Source: Plenodomus lindquistii
Taxonomy: Eukaryota; Ascomycota; Dothideomycetes; Pleosporales; Leptosphaeriaceae
Reading direction: 5' to 3'
Assembly (NCBI GenBank): GCA_025504975.1
Contig: JANUWI010000011.1
Span: 124,001-188,000, forward strand
Length of the DNA: 64,000 nt
Each line of letters begins with the position of its first letter. The stretch's first letter is position 1. Positions 33,681-44,576 of this stretch are shown piece after piece. Below the pieces are notes generated by a model. The model made no database searches. It was given only the letters and a program-made list of their open reading frames with translations, and was not told the origin of the DNA. The translations under genes and the position numbers were made by a program.

Positions 33681-36600
33681 TCAAATAAAAACCTTCTCCT
33701 CCTTTCCCCTCCCCTCCCAATACCCCCCACCACCAACCCACCGTCCACTCCGTCCCAACACAGTCCTAATACTCCCCCACGTCTTCCTCCCAGACCCCGC
33801 ACCCTCACCCTCCCCTTCCCCTCTCATCTCCCCCTCTACCTCCGCAGTAACATCCCTCCCCCTCCCCCCCGAAGCAACCTTGCGCTTGTCCCCAGGTGTC
33901 TGCGGCGGAAAAAATCCCAATCCCGTTGCAACAGTCTCGCGTCTCGCATCCCTAGGCGGCGGCGTAGGCGCCGGACTCTGCGTCGATAGATGGAGAGACG
34001 CGAGACGGGATTGGCGGGCTGTGGGGCTGATGGTGCCGTTGCGGGAGCAAAAAGCAATGGAACTGCTGTCTAGTTTCTCAATGGTGGGTTCTTCGTCTGC
34101 GCCGTAGAAGGTGAGGTTACCGGATAGGTCGCGGGTTATCAGTGTGGGCTTGGCAATGGCATTGGTGGACATGTTGGTCAGGGATGCATTGGATGTTGTG
34201 CTTGTGGTAACTGGACGGGCGGTTGTGGCTGTTATTGTGGTGGTTGGGGAGGGCGTCACGGGGTTGTTGGTGGTGGCGAGGCTGGAGAGGGGCTTCGTGT
34301 AGGGTGTTGTTTCGAGGAGTGCAGCGTCGAAGAAGGGGTAGGCAGAGGATTGGGAGCGAGAGTGGCTGCGTGTCTTCTTGGTGCGGGTGGGGGTGCCACC
34401 GGACTGGCGGGATTGAGTGCGTGAATGTATGGATTTACGGGAGTGTCGTTCCTTGGGAGAGTCCTGGCGGATGATGGGTTTTTGGCTGATGCGGTTGGAC
34501 TCTCGTGCTTCGGCTGTACGTGTAGTGCGACTGGCCATCGTCTTGGGTCGTTCTGCAGACGATAGAATCTTCGCTCCACCCTTGGTCTCGCTTCGTACTG
34601 GTGTACTACGGTGGCCCATGTTGTAAGACGAGGACGCATTCTCTTTTCCGCCGTGCTCGTGGTCCGGCGGCAGGTAGAAGTACGGCGTAGGATCACGTTC
34701 GCTTGCACGCTTGAGCTCTCGATTGCTGTCTCTCTTGCTCTCACGCTTACTTTTGCGCTTGCTCTGCTTTTCGGTTTTGCTGTACCTGTTGCTAGAGCGT
34801 TTCGTATCGACGCTGTCAAGATTTAGGGGTGGTAGCGTGAATTGGCTTTGCGTGACGGTCTTGCGTTGCTCGGCTTCTTCTATGTCACGCTCTTCGGCAG
34901 AGTACACACTGTCGCTCATCTCAGCGTCCTCGAATACTTTGCTTCCTAAACAACTTGTCACTATTGCTTGCTATACAGACAGACACACTTTTGACTTACC
35001 GGTAAGATCATTGAGACTAGCCTTCAAATCATACGCACGAAGACTTGTACGTGTACTGGCGCGACGACGGAATTCGCCAAAAGCTGCACCAATGGTCGTG
35101 CCTGGTCTGTTGTATGACTTTTCTACTCGGCTGCGTGGTGGTGAGATTGCTGTATGTGGCCGGTTCGTCCTGTATCTACGAAGACTTCCAGGAAACTCCT
35201 GACTAGATGACTCTACTAAGGCTGGTACATCTGGCCTATTCTCCGCTTCGGTGGGGGTATTTTTCTCTTTACCTTCGATGACACTATCATTAGGCCTGAC
35301 GATGGTATTTCGCGAAAGCGGCGACAGTGCGTTCCTTGATGCAGATCTTGCTTCGTTGATGAAAGCAGGCGGCGATGTGTAGGTGGATGATGATGCCCTG
35401 AATCCAGCGCTGAAGAAAGGTGATTGAGCAGATGCTCGCTTCCTGATATAGGAACTGCGCTTCTCGTCAATGGTCCTCTGGTCCTTCAAACTGCTACGGC
35501 GAGAGCTTGGCACGACCCGAATACTGTGGCGTAGGTCGGTGGGCGTTGTCACAAAAGTTTTGTGTTTCCGCGCCGCGGGCGACTGTGGAATAGCCGAAGG
35601 AGCCATGGAGAATATGCTTGTGCGTCTGGTAGTGTAAGAACTGCTACTCATTGGTCGTCGGGCAGATGAGAAGTTTGTATTGCTTCGAGACGGGGAGTAA
35701 GTGTGGCGCCCATGGCCCATTCCTGTAATTCGTCTGTTCACGGCCAACCCTGTGCTTCGATGTATCTGATCTTGATATACCGTCGTAGTGCGACGCTTAT
35801 GCTTCCGGAATTCATTAGACCTCTGTGACCTTTTCTTTGCCAGCTCAGTAGACTCCTTCCAGGAATCATGCGGGTGTTGTGATGGGGTGATGTCGTTATG
35901 GATTCCAAACGATGACTCATCGAAGATGTCAAGTATGCGAGTACTATCGTCGCCGATGGTGTCCGTAAGCGAATGGCTGTCCTTTCGATGTCTGTTGGCA
36001 GCCAACTGGAGGTCAAGCTTTGGCGGTTGCTCTGGTGAACGCGCCACATCTGGTTCGTGTGCATCTTTCCCCTTTTCAAGATCATCGTCCCCATGCAGGT
36101 CCATGTCGTTGTCTGGCCATCCATACGGTATGAACGTTGGTCGACTGATCTCTGACTTTCGTGGACTTCTCGGTTGCTTCTGTTTGAAATAACCTCCCGA
36201 CTTCTTTTTCTTTCGACACAAGCAAACAGCAAGAATACCCAACAACAGTGCTGCACATGAACCACCGATTACAGCCCCAGCGATCATACCATCTCTGTTC
36301 CTCTTTGTACTTCCATGTTGATTATCAGAGGTGCTCACGGCTCCAGACTGCGGAGAAGTAGTTGACTTTAAAACGTTGATGTGGAATGATTGTGTGTTCT
36401 GCGAAGTACCATCTGCAGACGTCGCGGTGATGACACACTCGACATTCTGCGCTGCGAAGCTCCTTGGTATAGTACCAGAGATAGTGAAAGTAGCAGGGTC
36501 GAATGTTAGGTCGTCTGACAAAGTCGAGAAATCAATCGTGATCTGTTCGTCACCTGTGACCAGAATGGTTCGTGGCACGACGTAGCTGAAGTGTGCACCA

Positions 36601-37598
36601 ATAATGGCATTCAAGTCTCCAAGGTTGGCTGAGAAGAGTCCCGATTCAAGGATCAAGTGGATCGTGTATTCGGCAGAGTCCCCAAATTGGTCCTGCGCAG
36701 TGATGACCAAGTTTTGCAATGTCGCATTTGCAGGTGCGCTGCCTGATACCGCAAGAGTCTCATTGTTAAAACTCATCCAGGATGGCAGGTCAGCTGAACT
36801 AGACTGGATCTGGTCGTCTCTGATCACAGATCCATCAAGACGCAATATTGACTTGAGGTCGGTTACGATGATGTCCTGCCCGCCAGCAACATTTATTGTT
36901 TGACTGAACGGTTCGAATGCCAGAGTATGTTGGCTGGTCAAAATTGTGAACGAGAAGGAAGCGTCAGCAAAGCCAGGAGTAATATTGGCGATGAGCAGAA
37001 CTTCGAGCGCTTGCGCAGACGTTGTCGACAGTGTGGTTCCAGTGAAGCGCATCGATGAAGCGTTGAAGCGTATCCATGCTGGAAGTGGCGTATGGTCCGA
37101 CAGTATCGCATAATAGGAGAGTTTGTTTCCGTTCGACTCAAACGAATCTGAAGGGAAGTCGATCTGGAATTGCTTGGACGGCTTCAAGTTGACAGTCTTG
37201 GGCCCAGTGAGTTGGCCCGCAGCAGACAGTGGCGCTGATATGTCCGCTTTTGCGACGGGCCCATCATCCATGGATATGTACAATTTCGATTCCATACTTG
37301 CGACGGATTCATCGTCTCCAGTAGCCGTAATGTTGAACGTTGCGAATCCTGCATCGTTGGGCTGTGGAATGCCACTGAGGGTTCGACTTTCGTCGTCGAG
37401 CGATAGCCACGATGGGCTTCCAGCCAAAGCATAGTGTAGTATCTGCGATCCCGAGAAGGTTGTCGGTGCGAACTGGTAGGTGAACGGCGATCCCACTCTT
37501 GCAACTGGAGGAAATTGCTGATCCAATGGGTAGTTGATTTGCGCGTCTGCGGCGGCCAGTAGCGGCATCAAGGCGATGCAAAGTATCAACTTCGCCAT
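33681..37598 (-). CDS. Axl2-like bud-site/polarity membrane protein
   Basis: Two exons, complement(33681-34945, 35000-37598), with a 54-nt intron; 1287 residues. It has a signal peptide (residues 1-19). An ectodomain of about 400 residues is built of dystroglycan-type cadherin-like repeats (YPLDQQFPPVARVGSPFTYQ, LPAWIRFNASSMRFTGT, LPSWMSFNNETLAVSGS). One membrane span lies at about 438-461, followed by KKKK. The long cytoplasmic tail is rich in Ser, Arg and Lys. The repeats PSWLSLDDESRTLSGIP and PSWMSF are typical of Axl2, the yeast axial landmark that recruits Bud4 and septins; in hyphal fungi the homologue acts in septation and conidiation. The tail is much longer than in yeast. Function is inferred from the family. 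Confidence 0.88.
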
Positions 37599-38046
37599 CG
37601 CTCTTTCGCTATGTTAGTATCGCTCAAGCGGTGTGGTGCATGCGCTTACAGCAAGAACACCATCATGGCGAAATCTTGAGGGCGTGATTGAAAAGAGATG
37701 CATACATGTTGGAAGTATCCCGCGCACACAAGCCACCTCTCCCAGGAATTCAGGAATTCGATCTCGCGCTCATAACGCGCAATCGCGTCAAAGTGTGCGG
37801 CGCCTTACATTCTCCCCAGGAGATATCTCAAGAATGTGTAGAGGGGTTGCCACGGCAAGGGATACACTCCTGCCACCTCAACACCCGCACATGATGTCTC
37901 GGATCTAGACACGAGTGCCACGTCTACAGGTTCGAGACTTGATAAAGTGTTCCAGTGGAGTAAACTACACCAGCGACGGAAGCAAGTACATTGCCAGCGT
38001 TTGTCGCGTTTAGGGATGAAGTTGGGCAGATGCCCCCCATGTGCGC
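37599..38046. other. AXL2-like promoter
   Basis: About 450 bp between two minus-strand genes. No gene is seen. Confidence 0.45.
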
Positions 38047-38520
38047 TCATTCTCCGAGTTCGAGCACCAGCCTCAATCCTGATCTACCTTCGGCATAGTA
38101 ATCCGCGCGAAACTCAGCTTGCTGAAAATGGCATGACGCGTATAATGCTCTCGCTGGTCCACGGCTCTCGTCCACCCACAGATGAATAATTTGACAGCCA
38201 CTCTGCTCCATTTGGGCACGAAGGGCGAGCACGAGGCGCTTGCCGAGACCTTTCTCCCTCTCTTGCTCGACAACACAGAGCTTGTGGAGCCATACCAGCC
38301 GCTTCATCCGTTGGTACACGAGATATGCGACCACGTTGCTGGAATCGCCCTCCTTGATAGCCACTATAAGGCCAATGTTCTTCTTCTTTAGCTCCACATC
38401 GTAGTTGAAATGCTCGATGGCTGGGAAGATTTTTCTCTCAAGCTTCGCGACCTTCTCCGCGATAGGTGCACGTTCTTTCGCGGGAAAAGATGCAAAGTCC
38501 CGGAGAACGAAGTCGGTCAT
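38047..38520 (-). CDS. GNAT-family N-acetyltransferase
   Basis: A single exon of 157 residues. The acetyl-CoA binding segment is visible as LCVVEQEREKGLGKRLVLAL (motif A, with the R-x-x-G-x-G/A-like EREKGLGKRL), preceded by the strand NVVAYLVYQRMKRLVWLHKL. A C-terminal ALYASCHFQQAEFRADYYAE resembles motif B and the tail strand of stand-alone GNATs such as RimI-like or polyamine-type enzymes. The substrate cannot be told. It shares a divergent 429-bp promoter region with the RecQ gene. Confidence 0.8.
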   Translation of the reverse strand: MTDFVLRDFASFPAKERAPIAEKVAKLERKIFPAIEHFNYDVELKKKNIGLIVAIKEGDSSNVVAYLVYQRMKRLVWLHKLCVVEQEREKGLGKRLVLALRAQMEQSGCQIIHLWVDESRGPARALYASCHFQQAEFRADYYAEGRSGLRLVLELGE

Positions 38521-38949
38521 ATTGGATAAGGCTTGCTGGTCAGGGTTTGAAAGGCTCGGTGCTCTGTCCCTTTAGAGTACACACTCTTGGTGTTTGTTGG
38601 CGCCCAGGCCCGTCGCTATGCTGCACTTGGCCCCAGACTATCGGCGATTTTCAAGATGAGTCGTGACTGCATGCCGCACTGATCAAACATGGTCTGATCG
38701 CATGGTTTCGATGCTGGAGGAGTGGTGTGGGGTGAAATCAACCTTGGAAACCATGCAATGTGGAGAACACGTGCTAGCGCGATGCTCTTTTCGCGTTGAC
38801 GCGTCTACGTCACGTCAGAGCAATCACTGTCGACAGATCAACAACAAAGCAGAGTCACGGCACTCTAAGTGGCCTTCATCTTGGATGGAAAGCTATGAAA
38901 CGATCCCATCTCTCTCTACGTAGGCTTTGAGCCTCGAAATCACGAAGCA
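38521..38949. other. Divergent promoter, GNAT / RecQ
   Basis: Contains the MluI-box palindrome listed separately and, directly after it, TACGTCAC, a CRE/ATF-like half site. No coding sequence is seen. Confidence 0.5.
38796..38805. promoter_or_regulatory. MCB-like element in RecQ promoter
   Basis: TTGACGCGTC contains the MluI cell-cycle box ACGCGT within the palindrome GACGCGTC, 145 nt upstream of the helicase start. The same 10-mer occurs upstream of CCE1. MBF factors binding ACGCGT drive G1/S expression of DNA-replication genes in yeasts. Confidence 0.4.
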
Positions 38950-40524
38950 ATGCCAGGCAAACGGAAACGGCCGTATTCAGACATTGATTTTACTCTCAAA
39001 CGGGTGTTCAAGAAGCCTCTCTTCCGGTAACGCATCAAGTGAAACGAAATGAGAATTAGCTGCTGATTGTAAATCGTAGGCCATTACAGCGTGAAGTCAT
39101 CACCGCAACTCTAGAAGGCGAAGATGTTTTCCTCCAGGCTGCGACATCATTCGGCAAGAGTCTTTGCTATCAGCTCCCTGCTGTCGTTGACTTTGGCAGT
39201 GAGTCGAGAAGACATATCGTGCTGGCTTGTGCTAACCATGACCGAAGTCACAATCGTCATTTCTCCACTACTGGCGTTGATGAACAACCAAGTCGCATCC
39301 TTGCGTCACGCCAACATCCGTGTGGAGACAATAAACAGCACGACCCCCACAGAAGACCGGACCAGGATCCTCGAAGACCTCCAATGCGGACATCCTCTCA
39401 CCCGTCTCTTATATGTCACCCCAGAATTCTGCCAGGGCGAGAGTTTCCGCCGTATCCTCCGCGTCATCCACTCCCAGCGTGAACTCGCCCGGATCGCCGT
39501 CGACGAAGCCCACTGTGTCAGCGAATGGGGCCACGATTTCCGACCTTCCTTTCAGCAACTCTCCTTTTTCAAAAAAGAGTTTCCAGATGTGCCGGTCATA
39601 TGTCTTACAGCAACAGCAACATCCCGAGTCCGCGACGACATCATCAAGACACTCGCTCTCAACCCCCAGAAGCTGAAAATGTTCCGCATGACAACCAGCA
39701 GACCAAACCTCCACTACGAAGTCCGATTCAAATCTGAAGAAGGAGGAGACCACTACGATGACTTCCTCTCCTGGCTCCGTGCCGCACACGCTCGTCGCGC
39801 TGAAAACGCAGCTCGTGCATCGCAATTAGCATCTACCAACCAGCGCTCCACCAACGTACCCGGCATAATATACACCCTCTACCGCCGCGACTGCGAGTCT
39901 CTCGCCGCCCGTCTCCGTGCCGACGGCATAGGCGCAAAACCCTACCACGCAGGCCTCCCACACACGGAACGCGCCGACGCACTATCCGGCTGGGTCGCCA
40001 ACAAAGAAGGCTACGACGTCGTCGTCGCCACCACAGCATTCGGCATGGGCATCGATAAAGAAAATGTACGCTTCGTAGTACACTGGCAAATCCCCAAGTC
40101 CTTTGAAGGCTTCTACCAAGAAGCCGGGCGCGCAGGCCGTGACGGCAAAGCCAGCGTCTGTATCCTATACTATGGCCGCGAAGACCGCGATCGCGCCGCG
40201 GGCATGCTCTCACGCGACCAAGCACGACAAGCAGGCGGTGCGTCCAAGCAACATGCCAGTCTGAGCACACAGCAGGGCATGCTGATGAATCGAGCCAAGA
40301 GCCTGCAGTTCCTGGTCGAGTACTGTGAGAAGACGGATGCGTGTCGGCATCGGCTGATTGCAAAGTATTTTGGGGATGAGGAGGTGCCAGAGTGCGATTT
40401 TGCGTGTGATTGGTGCAAGGATGCGGAGAGGTTGGTGATGAGGAAGGAGGGCGGGTTGGCGAGTGAGGAGTGGTGTAGTACGCAGAGGGCGGAGGGGAGG
40501 TATGAGGTTGATGAGTATGAGTGA
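38950..40524 (+). CDS. RecQ-family DNA helicase, short form
   Basis: Three exons, 38950-39026, 39080-39198 and 39248-40524, with introns of 53 and 49 nt; 490 residues. Motif I is ATSFGKSLCYQLPA with Lys52, Ia VISPLLALMNNQ, II DEAH at 151-154 followed by CVSEWGHDFRP (the RecQ aromatic-rich loop), III CLTATATSRVRDDI, and later GIIYTLYRRDCESLA, ATTAFGMGIDKENVRFVVHW and YQEAGRAGRDG (VI). A zinc-binding tail follows (CEKTDACRHRLIAKYFGDEE, then CDFACDWCK). The winged-helix RQC and HRDC domains of Sgs1/BLM are absent, and only ~26 residues precede the helicase core. It should unwind DNA 3' to 5' in recombination or repair; this compact type recalls human RECQ5 small isoform or bacterial truncated forms. 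The first two exons were missed by simple frame reading and join perfectly in phase. Confidence 0.9.
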
Positions 40525-40814
40525 GGGGTTGGGTTAGTTCATGTTGGCGCTCGTGGTTATGTGTATGGGAGTATTAGTAGGCGTGTATATGGTTGGCATA
40601 GGGAGTGGTGGTTATCATAACATGCATTTTGAAAATCTTGGGGCCGTCTACATGCTTCAATGACTATCCCCCTGGCGCTCATCGACGCCACTCCATGCAG
40701 TCTTTCTTGCTCATATCTTTCGTAACCTTTTACCCGTAACATCGTAACCGTTAGATAGAGTCTCCCTCGTCACTACTTCTACTCTTGAAGCTGCCATGAC
40801 TTCCATCGAACCGC

Positions 40815-41756
40815 TCAACCAACAATAAGAGCCGCACTAGGCACCATACCCGCCTCCTTGAGCGTCATACCAAAATCCGACCGATCATACGTCTTCTTTG
40901 GGAAATTCGTCGTGAACGTCTGCACCGCCAGCCCATCCGCCTCCAACGCATGCGCAACCTCAAACAACGTTGTCTCCACAGGGAATGTCTTCATGACTCT
41001 CCCACCACTCGTCTGCAACGCCAGCCTCGCCTCGGTATACGCGCTCGCAGGCTTACTCGTCGTGGGTCCCGAGGAGGTGGCAAGCGGTGCTTGAGCGGGC
41101 GCAGGAGGAGGCGCCTGACCAGCCCTTGCCGCCTTTTCAATCTCAGCTTTACGCTTGCGCTCCTGTTTGTCTGCCTCAAGTTTTGCCAGCACGCGCTTCT
41201 TTGCCTCTTCATCTGCCTTTTTCTCTGCACGTTTGGCCTGGGCCTCCTTCAAGCGCTCCTTCTTCTGAAGTTCTTCCTTGATATCCTGGCTGTCCTTTGT
41301 AGCCTTGAGGCGAATCTGCTCGTTCCTCTTGCGATCTTCTTTATCTTGCTCGGCCTGTGTGGCGCGCTTGAGTGCGAGTTTCTCTTTTAGCTCTGCGAGG
41401 CGCTGTTTCTTCTCTTCTTCGGTCAAGGGGGCGATTTCCTCGGTCGATTCGGAAAAGTTCTCGTGTCCGGTTTTGGAGGCGTGCCATTCGGCTTGGGCGG
41501 TGGAGCGCAGTTTGCGGCCGCAGTCGTCGCAGACGAGGGATTTGGGCTCTTCGCCGGCGGCCAGGGCGGGGGCTTCGTCCGAGGTAGAGGCGGAGGCGGA
41601 GGCTGCTTGCTCGGATTTGATCTCGTCGAGCGACTTGTCTTGGTTCTTCTCTAGCCAGTCGAGGGCGCCTTGGAGGTTGCCCGAGACTTTGTCGGCGATG
41701 GTGGCGCGCTCGCTGTCGAAGCCCATGCCAATGAGCGTGTCTAGATCGCCGGCCAT
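40815..41756 (-). CDS. UBA-UBX domain protein (UBXN1/SAKS1 type)
   Basis: A single exon of 313 residues. The N-terminal UBA domain (DTLIGMGFDSERATIADKVS with GNLQGALDWLEKNQ) should bind ubiquitin. A Cys-x2-Cys...His finger-like segment lies at about residues 75-98 (VCDDCGRKLRSTAQAEWH...GH). A long charged coiled coil follows from about 110 to 215, and the C-terminal UBX fold ends in KTYDRSDFGMTLKEAGMVP, which should dock on Cdc48/p97. The combination is that of UBXN1/SAKS1, adaptors linking ubiquitylated substrates to Cdc48. The protein acts in the cytosol or nucleus. No unusual features are seen; the start ATG is the first in the frame. Confidence 0.92.
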   Translation of the reverse strand: MAGDLDTLIGMGFDSERATIADKVSGNLQGALDWLEKNQDKSLDEIKSEQAASASASTSDEAPALAAGEEPKSLVCDDCGRKLRSTAQAEWHASKTGHENFSESTEEIAPLTEEEKKQRLAELKEKLALKRATQAEQDKEDRKRNEQIRLKATKDSQDIKEELQKKERLKEAQAKRAEKKADEEAKKRVLAKLEADKQERKRKAEIEKAARAGQAPPPAPAQAPLATSSGPTTSKPASAYTEARLALQTSGGRVMKTFPVETTLFEVAHALEADGLAVQTFTTNFPKKTYDRSDFGMTLKEAGMVPSAALIVG

Positions 41757-42549
41757 GATGGGTGATGTGTGTGTGATGGGTGTGAATTATGTGAGGTTTG
41801 TGAGGTATGTGGTCTGGTCGAGGAATGGTGGAGCAGCTGTAGCTCGAGGTAGAGTAGCTATCAGAGCTATGGTGGGGCGACTCTTGGGCAAAGGTGGAAG
41901 GCGTGAGGGGCGAGTGGGCTTCGGGTACAGATGCAATATTTATAGAGTGGTAAGGTGATGTGGTCTTATACTTAACGCAGGGTGAGTGCAGTAACGTTAG
42001 CGGGGCGCGTACTGCAGAATAATGGCAAGTGATGGCGACCCGTGGAATGGCCGGGGGGCTGCCGTGGTTGTCGGGTCTTCACGAGGGACAGAGTATTGGC
42101 GGCTGCATGTCAAGTTTCCATTCAACGCAATATATCTCTCTATTGTACCTGACAATGCCAAACGGCAGAGTCCACATGACAGTTGCGTGCTGCCGAGCTG
42201 AGCTGGGGTGACTACATACAAGCGGAACTGGCTCAGCCAGCGTCACTGGTTTCGTCATGCTTGGAAGCCGAAGCGAGACTGTTCCCCAGCATCCAACACG
42301 CTCATCCCAGGTACCCTGTTGCCGCCTACTCTCCCACCCACCCCGCCGGAATCCCTCTATACACACACCTACCTTTTGCGCGCGCCTCACTTCCCGCAGG
42401 CCAGCGCTCCTTTTGACTCTGCCGTCGTATCCTCAACCCGTCCACTGTACCTGCCCACCGCCCTCGGCAGTCGCGTCGATCCACTCCCCATTACCAACAT
42501 CACCCGCCGCCGCCGCCGACCCACGACCCACGACCCGCACATCCCGACC
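41757..42549. other. Divergent promoter, UBX / VAP
   Basis: About 0.8 kb between divergent genes. The 200 bases before 42550 are C-rich, typical of fungal leaders. No gene is seen. Confidence 0.45.
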
Positions 42550-43749
42550 ATGTCTGTCGAACTCGATCCCCCAGAGCTCGGCTTCAAGCGTGAGTAGCGA
42601 CGACACACAATTGGGGGGGCCCAGGGAGATTGACGATTGGCCAGGCCCGTTCCAGCACGAGGTCTCGCAGACGCTCCGTCTGAAGAACCCGCACTCTGAC
42701 CCCGTCGCATTCAAGGTAGGCTCCCGTCCCCGGCACACTGCAGCACTCTTCCGCATTGCGCCACGCGTCTTCAACGCCATCGCTGACATTGCCAGGTCAA
42801 AACCACCGCTCCCAAGCAGTACGATGGCCGAAGCCCCTTCTCCACGTGTCACCCACTGACGCCCAATATTTAGATACTGCGTTCGCCCAAACAGTGGGCG
42901 CATTGAGCCTGGCGAGCATGTCGAAGTCCAGAGTACGACAAGCCTTCCATATGCCTAGTCTGCGGGGTGCGCACAACAGGCTAACACACGTGCAGTCCTG
43001 CTCCAGGCCATGAAGGAGGACCCGGCACCCGACGCCAAATGCCGCGACAAGTTTCTTGTCCAATCAGTCCTCGTCACCGCTGACAAGGAGTTCACCAATG
43101 TTGGATCTCTGGTGGGTTGGCTCCTATATCATGCAGACAAGCGTACTGCTATGTTACAGTACTAACCAACCCTCTACAGTGGGCGCACATTGAGCAAACC
43201 TCAAAGTCTTCGATCCAGGAGAAGAAGATCAGGGTCCTGTTCCTCCCCGCGGACGACTCCGCACACACGCCAGCCAAGACCAACGGAGTCAGCCGCGACT
43301 CCCTCCTCCCATCATCGCCTTCGCCTGAAGCCGTCACTCCCCAGCGCGGTGTGTCGGAAGCTTCTGGGCCTGTTTCTGTACCTTCAGACCGGCCAGCAGA
43401 CAGCAAAAATCTGGGCCAGATCCAGCAAGAGACCTTCAACCCTGCATCGTCCACTGCGAGCGTAAAGTCGACCGTCAACGCAGCTGCAGCCAGTGTTTCC
43501 AATGCTCTCCCGTCGTCAGCGACCGTACAAGCACAGCTTGACGAGGCCAAGGCACAAATCGCTCGGCTTACGCAGCAACTCGGTGAAAGCTCTGGTCTCC
43601 GCCAGCGAAACGTAGCCTCCAGCAGCAGTGCGCAACCGTCGGCTTCCCTCGCTACAGCAAACCCACCTGCCGCCGCAGGAGGTGTTCCAGTCCACATTAC
43701 TGCTGCTCTGTGTCTGCTCAGCTTCTTAATCGCCTACTTTTTGTTTTGA
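42550..43749 (+). CDS. SCS2: VAMP-associated protein (VAP/Scs2)
   Basis: Six exons: 42550-42589, 42645-42715, 42796-42818 (only 23 nt), 42874-42932, 42996-43111 and 43180-43749; introns are 55, 80, 55, 63 and 68 nt; 292 residues. The N-terminal MSP domain reads MSVELDPPELGFKRPFQHEV, LRLKNPHSDPVAFKVKTTAP and YCVRPNSGRIEPGEHVEVQ across splices, the FFAT-peptide binding fold. A linker rich in Ser, Pro and Ala, a coiled coil (QAQLDEAKAQIARLTQQL) and a C-terminal tail anchor (VHITAALCLLSFLIAYFLF) follow. VAPs sit in the ER membrane and tether it to plasma membrane and lipid-transfer proteins. Five introns in the first 560 bp is the densest splicing in the window. Confidence 0.95.
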
Positions 43750-44576
43750 TCATTTCCATTCAAGGACTCCGATTGCATGAGCTAGGAAGACCATGACCCC
43801 GACATGTCCCGGATCTGCGAGACAGGAACGTGGAGCATCTAATGACGTTCGTTTGGGCAACGCTTACCTTTTGGAGACGGAGTGTGGAGTGTGGAGCTGG
43901 GTAGTTGGGGGAGCGCAGGGCATTGGTTGCTGTTTAGTTAATTTCTGTGTGGGTAATTGGTTGATGGGGCTAGATTGGTAGTTGGTTACGTACACGGATC
44001 CGCCGGTATTCTTCGCCTATGACAGACAGACTTTGAAGTCTGACATGTGTTGTGAGGCTTGTCGTTGTATCAACATCGTGGCAGTATGTCTAGTTGCAAA
44101 AGGATTCTTATTTGTGTAGAGTCTCTGTACATGTCAGCCTGATACATGTGACAGCTCGCATGTTTTCTTTCGTTACCGTCTTATCGACAAGAACGCGATT
44201 CAATCACCAAACAGCCACAAGAGGCAAAAACTCAATAAGCGAACCGACGGGCAATGACAGAGGAACTTCAGACGCAACAAACGCGCCGCGCACCGCGAAA
44301 AGACGACCCGTTCCCCTGGACTCGCCTCGCCTCACGCGTCATGCTTGCATATCTCCCGCGGATAGATAGCACGCCCGAAAGCGGTTAGGCTGGAGGGGCA
44401 GCCACTACCGATGCGGGCGCCGTAGGCCAGGCATTTGACGGACGGCTTTCTGATAATTTCGAACAAAAGAGTCACACGCTGGGCGAGCCTTATCCTATAT
44501 CTTTTGGCAATCCACAGCTTGCCGTTGACTTCTCCTTCCCTCCATACAGACCTCAGATTCAAACCATATCGCCATC
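43750..44576. other. Intergenic; asparagine synthetase promoter
   Basis: No gene is seen. GAGTCA (a Gcn4-type core in reverse) lies at 44469-44474, about 105 nt before the synthetase start, in a pyrimidine-rich promoter end. Confidence 0.45.

Noticed and set aside
39124..39247. Use of the ATG at 39124 as the RecQ start.
   Set aside because: That reading is in the wrong frame for motif I. Splicing 38950-39026 to 39080-39198 to 39248 gives the proper helicase N-terminus with GKS.
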